A stretch of 6,715 bases of DNA from CAZAMP01 sp964486455 (GTDB taxonomy: Bacteria > Eisenbacteria > RBG-16-71-46 > CAZAMP01), in assembly GCA_964486455.1 (NCBI GenBank), contig CAZAMP010000084.1:1-6715 (forward strand), written 5' to 3'. A program made the translations under genes and the position numbers. Below, one piece after another: positions 1 through 4,629 of the stretch (its first letter is position 1; the number at the start of each line of letters is the position of its first letter). The notes under the pieces are model-generated. The model did not search any database. It saw nothing but the letters and a program-made list of their open reading frames with translations, and was not told where the DNA came from.

Positions 1-1
1 A

Positions 2-58
2 GTGTCCATTAACAAAACGCTTGACCGAGTCCCGCGCGCTCTGACGGGGAACAGGTGA
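2..58 (+). other. Short open frame that may be the displaced 5' part of the CBM9-like gene
   Basis: This frame is open from the window edge and ends at a TGA overlapping the GTG proposed as start of the next gene. It reads VSINKTLDRVPRALTGNR. Beta-sandwich domains of this sort usually have a strand ending in an 'N-x-LD-x-P...G' turn, followed by 'G-T-x-x-W'. The next gene begins exactly with TGTAQWEI, so the two pieces look like neighbouring parts of one domain in different frames. This is inference from pattern only. It could equally be the tail of an unrelated upstream gene. Confidence 0.3.
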
Positions 59-894
59 CCGGCACAGCCCAGTGGGAGATCGCCGTGGAGTCCGCCTGGT
101 CGGTCTCGCCACGAGAGGCGTCAATCAATGTGATGGGCAAAGGTGAACAGGCTGTTCAGTTCGAAGCGCACTTTGCGGGCGATGAGGCGAGCGTACTTCC
201 ACTCCCCGCCTGTGAGATCCGGGTCGAGCTGCCAGATTCAGATGTGCTGGAGAAGCGTAGCGTCGTTCCGATCGACATTCGGAAGTATCTGCTTGACCAT
301 CGGCGCCGGGCGATTTGCCGCCGGATCGACTCCCCACCGACAATCGATGGCATGCTGGATGAGGACCTCTGGCAACGCCTCCCCGATCTGAACGGGCTGG
401 TCTCCTACACGCTCGACGCCGAAGCCGACGTTCCCACTTCCGCATGGGTGGCCTGGGACAGTGACAACTTGTACGTCGCGGCCCGGTGCACGGAACCCCA
501 CCTGGACCGGCTCAAAACCGACGCGGATCATCGAGATCACGGGGTGTGGCAAGACGATGGCGTCGAGGTAATTCTTGACACCAATCTGGACCGGCAGACC
601 TACTATCAGTGCATCGTGAATGCGAACGGCATGATCCACGATTCGATGGGGTCTGACACGGCATGGGATCGTCCTCTCGTGCGCGCGACGGGCCGAGAAT
701 CCGACGCCTGGACCGTGGAGATCGCGATCCCCTGGAAATCGACCGGCGCGGAGCCACCCACCCCCGACGAGCGCATGGGTTTGATGTTCGTGCGCAATCG
801 ACTCACGAGCGGTCGGCATGAGGTGCTTCAGTGGGCCCCGTCGCCCCAGACGAATCTCAATCCCGAGCTCTATGGCGATCTGATCTTCCGGTAG
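55..894 (+). CDS. CBM9-like (DOMON-type) carbohydrate-binding domain protein, probably 5'-incomplete
   Basis: The 279-residue frame has two parts. Residues 1 to about 75 look like the end of an Ig-like beta-sandwich (WEIAVESAWSVSP, then alternating strands). Residues about 95-279 match the carbohydrate-binding family 9-like fold: PPTIDGMLDEDLW opening, AWVAWDSDNLYVAARCTEP, DDGVEVILDTNLDRQTYYQ with a following VNANG, AWTVEIAIPW, and a QWAPSP...YGDLIF ending. In this family the domain binds sugars or sits at the C-terminus of large secreted enzymes. It has no catalytic signature, so I assign no reaction. The start is doubtful. GTG 55 has only a weak GGGGA 4 nt upstream and no signal peptide, and it begins mid-domain. 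The same frame has stops at 10 and 22, while the adjacent frame carries plausible upstream sequence. A frameshift or a longer gene starting left of the window is likely. I am sure of the domain but not of the gene boundaries. Confidence 0.75.
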   Translation: MTGTAQWEIAVESAWSVSPREASINVMGKGEQAVQFEAHFAGDEASVLPLPACEIRVELPDSDVLEKRSVVPIDIRKYLLDHRRRAICRRIDSPPTIDGMLDEDLWQRLPDLNGLVSYTLDAEADVPTSAWVAWDSDNLYVAARCTEPHLDRLKTDADHRDHGVWQDDGVEVILDTNLDRQTYYQCIVNANGMIHDSMGSDTAWDRPLVRATGRESDAWTVEIAIPWKSTGAEPPTPDERMGLMFVRNRLTSGRHEVLQWAPSPQTNLNPELYGDLIFR

Positions 895-903
895 CGGCCG
901 CGG

Positions 904-932
904 CAGGCGAGAGCACCTTACGAACTCGCCTG
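904..932 (+). terminator. Hairpin after the CBM9-like gene, possible terminator
   Basis: CAGGCGAG (904-911) and CTCGCCTG (925-932) form a perfect 8-bp GC-rich stem with a 13-nt loop, starting 9 nt after the stop codon. The position suits a transcription terminator. However, no T-run follows, so it is not a canonical intrinsic terminator. It also overlaps the -35 box of the promoter proposed just downstream. Confidence 0.35.
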
Positions 933-946
933 TGCATGGGTATAAT
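918..946 (+). promoter_or_regulatory. Putative sigma70-type promoter for the dehydrogenase gene
   Basis: A perfect TATAAT -10 box lies at 941-946, with TTACGA (3 of 6 to consensus, including both leading T's) at 918-923 and a 17-bp spacer. Such an AT-rich hexamer stands out in GC-rich DNA. Transcription would begin near 953, leaving a leader of about 257 nt before ATG 1211. The weak -35 box and long leader keep confidence moderate. Confidence 0.4.
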
Positions 947-1116
947 CAGGCTCGGCAGCGCAGCCAATGACGTCAGACCACACTCTCCCTGCTGGACGAG
1001 GATCGGCGTTGTGACTCTCCGAACCGATAGAGCCTTCAAGATCATCGACCCGCTCATCACCTACATGAATCGCTTCAGCGGGCTCTAGTCCCACAGTTCC
1101 ATTGCCTTGGATAGAG

Positions 1117-1128
1117 TCCGTGCACGGA
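1117..1128. promoter_or_regulatory. Perfect 12-bp palindrome, candidate operator
   Basis: TCCGTGCACGGA is identical to its own reverse complement. It lies 82 bp before the dehydrogenase start and 9 bp before a second palindrome. Uninterrupted palindromes of this size suit binding by a dimeric repressor, but no regulator gene is adjacent to support this. Confidence 0.3.
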
Positions 1129-1137
1129 TGGTTCTCG

Positions 1138-1159
1138 CCCTAGGAATAGGCGCCTAGGG
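1138..1159. promoter_or_regulatory. Nested palindromes, candidate operator or leader hairpin
   Basis: CCCTAGG (1138-1144) and CCTAGGG (1153-1159) are perfect inverted repeats around 8 nt. Inside them TAGGCGCCTA (1147-1156) is itself a perfect 10-bp palindrome. The two pairings share bases 1153-1156, so they are mutually exclusive if the RNA folds. Flanking TCGCC and GGCGA could lengthen the outer stem with a bulge. The element ends 40 nt before the ribosome binding site, which suits either an operator or a leader structure. Confidence 0.35.
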
Positions 1160-1199
1160 AGGCGAACTCTGGTATTGCGCCGAAGGGAAACCCACGCGC

Positions 1200-1205
1200 A
1201 GGAGG
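1200..1205 (+). promoter_or_regulatory. Ribosome binding site deciding start at ATG 1211
   Basis: A consensus AGGAGG sits 5 nt before ATG 1211. The same frame is open from 1175, but the upstream 12 codons (MRRRETHAQEDP) cover this site. They are not expected, because the dinucleotide-binding strand of this family starts about ten residues after the start codon. Confidence 0.85.
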
Positions 1206-1210
1206 ATCCT

Positions 1211-3676
1211 ATGACAACAGGCCAAGCTCCTGACAGCGTGCGCGTTGTCATTATCGGCGGCGGCGTCATCGGCTGTTCGATCGCCTATCACCTCGGCCAC
1301 CTCGGCTGGAACGACGTGCTCCTCCTCGAGCGGAACCAGCTCACCTCCGGCACGACTTGGCACGCCGCGGGGCTGATGACGACGTTCGGTTCGACCTCGG
1401 AGACCTCCGTCGAGATGCGCATGTACACGCGCGATCTCTACGGGCGCCTCGAGGCGGAGACAGGAGTTTGCACGGGCTTCGAGCCGCTTGGCTTCATCGA
1501 GCTGGCCGCGGACAGAGACCGCGTGGAGGAATACCGCCGCGTCTCCGCGTTCAATCGATTCTGCGGGAATGACGTCGAGGAGATCGGTCCCGACGAGATC
1601 AAGAAACTCTTCCCGCTGGCAAGAGTCGACGACATCGAGGCCGGCTTCTACCTGCGACAAGACGGACGCGTCAATCCCGTTGATGCGACCATGGCGCTGG
1701 CGGAAGGGGCGCGCCGAAAGGGCGTGACGATCATTCAGGGCGTGTCGGTCACGGGGATCACGACCACGAACGGCCGTGCGACGAGCGTGACCACGTCGCA
1801 GGGCGACATCAAGGCGGAGTTCGTGGTCAACTGCGCTGGGATGTGGGCCAGGCAGCTTGGTGCCCTCAATGGCGTGAGCATCCCAAACCAGCCGACCGAG
1901 CACTACTACCTCATCACCGAGCCCATCGAGGGTATGACGCGCGAGCTTCCCATCATCGAGGATCCCTCCTCCCACGGTTACTACCGTGAAGAGGGCGGCG
2001 GCCTGATGATCGGCCTCTTCGAGCCGGTCTGCGCCCCGTGGAAAGTGGACGGCGTCCCCGAGGACTTCTCCTTCGGCGAGATCCCCCCCGACTGGAATCG
2101 GATGACACCCTTCCTCGAAAAGGCGATGAGTCGCGTTCCCGTCTCGCAGTCGACCGGCCTCAAGAAATTCTTCTGCGGCCCGGAGAGCTTCACGCCCGAC
2201 ATGGGCGTGGCATTCGGTGAGGCGCCGGAGATCCGGAATTACTACGTCGCCGCGGGACTCAACTCCATCGGCATCATCACCGCCGGCGGTCTCGGCAAGA
2301 TCATGGCCCAGTGGATCACGACCGGGGACCCGGGCGCCGATATCACCGGCATCAACGTCGACCGCTTTCACCACTACCAGTGCAATCCCGAGTACCGGAA
2401 GACCCGCGTGGTCGAAACGCTGGGGCTCGTCTACCGCCGCCACTACCCCACCCGGGTGCCACTGACCGCGCGCGACTGCAAACGCTCGCCGTTCCATGAT
2501 CGCATGAAGGCCCGGCGCGCGTACTTCACGGACGTGAGCGGATGGGAGAGTCCGGCTTGGTTTGCGCCCGAAGGCAAAGAGCTCGAGGTCGAAGAACTCT
2601 CCTGGGGACGCCAGAACTGGTTCCCTTACTGGGAAGCCGAGCACAGGGCCTGCCGCGAGGGCGTCATCGTCATGGACATGTCGTTCATGGGCAAGTTCCG
2701 GGTGCAGGGGCGCGATGCCGGCAAATTGCTCGACTACATCTCGGCGAACCGCGTCAACGGCCCGGTCGAGACCATTACCTACACGCAATTCCTCAACGAG
2801 CGCGGCCGCCTGGAAGCCGACGTCACTGTGACCAAGCTGACGGAGGAGGAATTCATCGTGGTGGTCACCGACACGATGCACCGCCACGTCGAGACATGGA
2901 TCAGGCGGCACATCCCCGACGATGCGCACTGCTTCGTCACCGACATCACGGGAGGTATGGGTCAGCTCAACGTGCAGGGTCCGAAATCGCGTGCGTTGCT
3001 TCAGTCCATTACGTCGGCGGACCTGTCCGACAAGGCGTTTCCCTTCCGCACCGCTCGCGAGATCGATATCGGGTTCGCGCGCGTTCAGTGCAACCGCATC
3101 ACGTACGTCGGAGAACTCGGGTACGAGCTGAACATCCCCGCGGAGCAGGCCGTGCACGTCTACGATCGCGTGGTCGAGGCGGGACGTGAATTCAACCTGC
3201 GTCATGCGGGATTGAGAGCGTTGGGAAGCCTGCGCCTGGAGAAAGCCTATCGGGACTACGGTCACGACATTGACAACACCGACGATGCGTACGAGACCGG
3301 TCTCGGGTTCTTCGTTGACCTGGAGAAGCCGGACTTTCTCGGAAAGGCGTTCTGCGTCGAGAAGAAGGCACAGGGACCCGCCTACAATCGGCGCCTGCTA
3401 CAAGTGCTTGTCAAGGATCCCGAGCCGCTCCTCTACCACGCCGAGGTCATCCATCGAAACGGCAAGCCGGTCGGCTACGTGCGCGCGGCGAGCTACGGCT
3501 TCACTCTTGGTGGGGCCGTTGGCCTGGCCATGATCGAAGCCGGCGAGCCCGTCAACAAAGCCTACATGAAGAACGGCGAGTGGGAGATCGACATCGCCTG
3601 CGCGCGCTACCCTCTCGAAGTGGGCATCCCCAGCCGTCCGATGTACGATCCGAAGATGGAGAAGGTCAAAGGCTAG
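1211..3676 (+). CDS. Sarcosine/dimethylglycine dehydrogenase-family FAD oxidoreductase with GcvT domain
   Basis: The 821-residue protein is close in size to known dimethylglycine oxidases (about 830). Residues about 10-370 form a DAO-type FAD domain: GGGVIG (16-21) for dinucleotide binding, E40 for the ribose, and SGTTWHAAGL, whose H51 matches the histidine that carries covalent FAD in sarcosine and dimethylglycine dehydrogenases. CGPESFTPD (322-330) and GLNSIGIITAGGLG are further family hallmarks. A short linking domain follows, then a GcvT-type folate-binding module (about 430-700) with MDMSFMGKF (488-496), D537 in the position of the T-protein active-site Asp, YVGELGYEL (632-640) and LRLEKAYRDYGHD (674-686). 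The C-terminal barrel is at about 720-810. The family oxidises N-methyl groups and passes the one-carbon unit to tetrahydrofolate in the cytosol. CGPESFTPD is closer to sarcosine dehydrogenase than to dimethylglycine dehydrogenase, while the C-terminus also recalls the PDPR relatives. The substrate therefore stays open. No signal peptide is seen, and no electron-transfer partner is encoded nearby. Confidence 0.92.
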   Translation: MTTGQAPDSVRVVIIGGGVIGCSIAYHLGHLGWNDVLLLERNQLTSGTTWHAAGLMTTFGSTSETSVEMRMYTRDLYGRLEAETGVCTGFEPLGFIELAADRDRVEEYRRVSAFNRFCGNDVEEIGPDEIKKLFPLARVDDIEAGFYLRQDGRVNPVDATMALAEGARRKGVTIIQGVSVTGITTTNGRATSVTTSQGDIKAEFVVNCAGMWARQLGALNGVSIPNQPTEHYYLITEPIEGMTRELPIIEDPSSHGYYREEGGGLMIGLFEPVCAPWKVDGVPEDFSFGEIPPDWNRMTPFLEKAMSRVPVSQSTGLKKFFCGPESFTPDMGVAFGEAPEIRNYYVAAGLNSIGIITAGGLGKIMAQWITTGDPGADITGINVDRFHHYQCNPEYRKTRVVETLGLVYRRHYPTRVPLTARDCKRSPFHDRMKARRAYFTDVSGWESPAWFAPEGKELEVEELSWGRQNWFPYWEAEHRACREGVIVMDMSFMGKFRVQGRDAGKLLDYISANRVNGPVETITYTQFLNERGRLEADVTVTKLTEEEFIVVVTDTMHRHVETWIRRHIPDDAHCFVTDITGGMGQLNVQGPKSRALLQSITSADLSDKAFPFRTAREIDIGFARVQCNRITYVGELGYELNIPAEQAVHVYDRVVEAGREFNLRHAGLRALGSLRLEKAYRDYGHDIDNTDDAYETGLGFFVDLEKPDFLGKAFCVEKKAQGPAYNRRLLQVLVKDPEPLLYHAEVIHRNGKPVGYVRAASYGFTLGGAVGLAMIEAGEPVNKAYMKNGEWEIDIACARYPLEVGIPSRPMYDPKMEKVKG

Positions 3677-3860
3677 ACGCGGGCTACTTCGTTTGGTCGG
3701 GGTGTACGTTGCGGATGGCCGCGCGGGCTGATGAAAAACGACAGTGCCCGATACTAGCCACAGATTCTCGACGATCACACCTAGCTGGTCAATCACGCCG
3801 GCATTGTCGATCATCATGGAACGCCGACATCTCAGGAATAAACCCAGATCGTGCTTTGCA

Positions 3861-3891
3861 TTGACACAGCATCGTTCCAGCTTCCTATCCG
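3861..3891 (+). promoter_or_regulatory. Weak candidate promoter for the sigma factor gene
   Basis: A perfect TTGACA occurs at 3861-3866, but the best -10 candidate is TATCCG at 3886-3891, with only three matching bases and a long 19-bp spacer. No GGAAC...CGTC arrangement typical of autoregulated ECF sigma genes was found nearby. Confidence 0.2.
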
Positions 3892-3958
3892 GCCGCTATC
3901 GATATACCATTTCAATCATTGTGGGTTGATCGCGCGCCCAAGAAGGCTCCCAGCAGAT

Positions 3959-3963
3959 GGAGG
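3959..3963 (+). promoter_or_regulatory. Ribosome binding site deciding start at GTG 3971
   Basis: GGAGG ends 7 nt before GTG 3971, which is ideal spacing. It supports this GTG over the upstream in-frame GTG at 3851, and it gives a protein of the normal length for the family. Confidence 0.75.
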
Positions 3964-3970
3964 TTGCACT

Positions 3971-4537
3971 GTGTCGGAGAAGCCCGCGAAAAGGGACGTC
4001 ACACTGCTTCTCAACGAACTCAGCGCCGGCAAGGAAGGGGCAGAGGGCGAACTGCTGCCTCTGATCTACGATGAGCTCCGCGCGCTGGCGCGATACTTCA
4101 TGAGAAACGAACGGACGGGTCACACCCTTCAGACCACCGCACTGGTTCACGAGGCCTATCTCCGCCTCTGTGGCTCGAGACAGGATTCCTGGGAGAACAA
4201 AGCTCACTACATGCGTCTCGCTGCACGTGCGATGCGCCGCGTGCTCGTCGATCATGCCCGCCGAAAGTACTCTCAAAAGAGAGGCGGGGAAGCTGCCCGA
4301 GTGCCACTCGATCCGGGAATGGCAATCCAGATCGATGAGACGATCGACCACCTTGCCCTCGACGAAGCTCTGACCAAACTGGCAGCTCTCGATCCCCGCC
4401 TGTGCCAGGTCGTGGAGCTGCGCTACTTCTGTGGCCTGACCGTCGATGAGACCGCCAAGGTGATCGGCACCTCCCCCCGTACGACCAAGTCCGATTGGAA
4501 GATGGCCAAGGCCTGGCTCAAGCAGGAACTGAGCTAA
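3971..4537 (+). CDS. ECF-type RNA polymerase sigma factor, TIGR02999-like
   Basis: The 188-residue protein has the two sigma domains. Region 2 spans about 10-97, with HTLQTTALVHEAYLRL (51-66) and the LAARAMRRVLVDHARRK stretch (83-99) that typifies the TIGR02999 group. A short linker follows, then region 4 (about 131-187) with LAALDPRLCQVVELRYFCGLT and a helix-turn-helix ending SPRTTKSDWKMAKAWL, which reads the -35 element. It redirects RNA polymerase to a regulon that cannot be named from here. Most ECF factors have an acidic DAED-like patch in region 2.2. This one has Q54-T55-T56-A57 instead, with LVHEAY aligned to the usual LVQETF. No anti-sigma gene follows. The next gene is a convergent Ser/Thr kinase, and this sigma type is often found near such kinases, so control by phosphorylation is a reasonable inference. 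The start is set by the GGAGG 7 nt upstream. Confidence 0.9.
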   Translation: MSEKPAKRDVTLLLNELSAGKEGAEGELLPLIYDELRALARYFMRNERTGHTLQTTALVHEAYLRLCGSRQDSWENKAHYMRLAARAMRRVLVDHARRKYSQKRGGEAARVPLDPGMAIQIDETIDHLALDEALTKLAALDPRLCQVVELRYFCGLTVDETAKVIGTSPRTTKSDWKMAKAWLKQELS

Positions 4538-4629
4538 GCCTCGATCACGACTCAAACAGCCGCCAAGGGCTTGTGCAGCGAATCCCCAAGAAGAGTCAGG
4601 GGTATCTCGACGGAGAATCGTGCGGTCTG
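4538..4629. other. Convergent intergenic gap between sigma factor and kinase genes
   Basis: Two genes meet tail to tail with 92 bp between stop codons. I see only very short inverted repeats (CAAG/CTTG near 4565, and CCCC/GGGG flanking 11 nt near 4584) and no T-run on either strand. A strong bidirectional terminator is therefore not evident. Confidence 0.5.

Larger units (their letters stand above)
895..1210. other. 316-bp intergenic region upstream of the dehydrogenase
   Basis: No convincing gene lies here. A 50-codon frame from ATG 936 to 1088 has no ribosome binding site and no recognisable motif. The region holds a hairpin near the upstream stop codon, a sigma70-like promoter and two palindromes close to the next start, each listed separately. 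I looked for a glycine-riboswitch-like layout, which would suit the downstream enzyme, and did not recognise one. Confidence 0.6.
3677..3970. other. 294-bp intergenic region upstream of the sigma factor
   Basis: I see no supported gene here. The sigma frame is open back to a GTG at 3851, but that extension has no ribosome binding site and does not resemble the family. I found no clear terminator after the dehydrogenase stop codon at 3674-3676. A -35-like TTGACA lies at 3861-3866. Confidence 0.55.

Noticed and set aside
936..1088. A 50-codon frame in the intergenic region (MGIIRLGSAANDV...)
   Set aside because: There is no ribosome binding site, its start overlaps the proposed -10 box, and no motif is seen. 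It could be real only if conserved in relatives.
1154..3265. A 703-codon open frame on the - strand opposite the dehydrogenase
   Set aside because: Long antisense frames are common opposite GC-rich genes. The translation is rich in Arg, His, Asp and Val with no recognisable domain, while the + strand encodes a clear family member over the same bases.
3851..3970. A 40-residue N-terminal extension of the sigma factor from GTG 3851
   Set aside because: It has no ribosome binding site and an atypical sequence. GTG 3971 has a well-spaced GGAGG and gives the usual family length.
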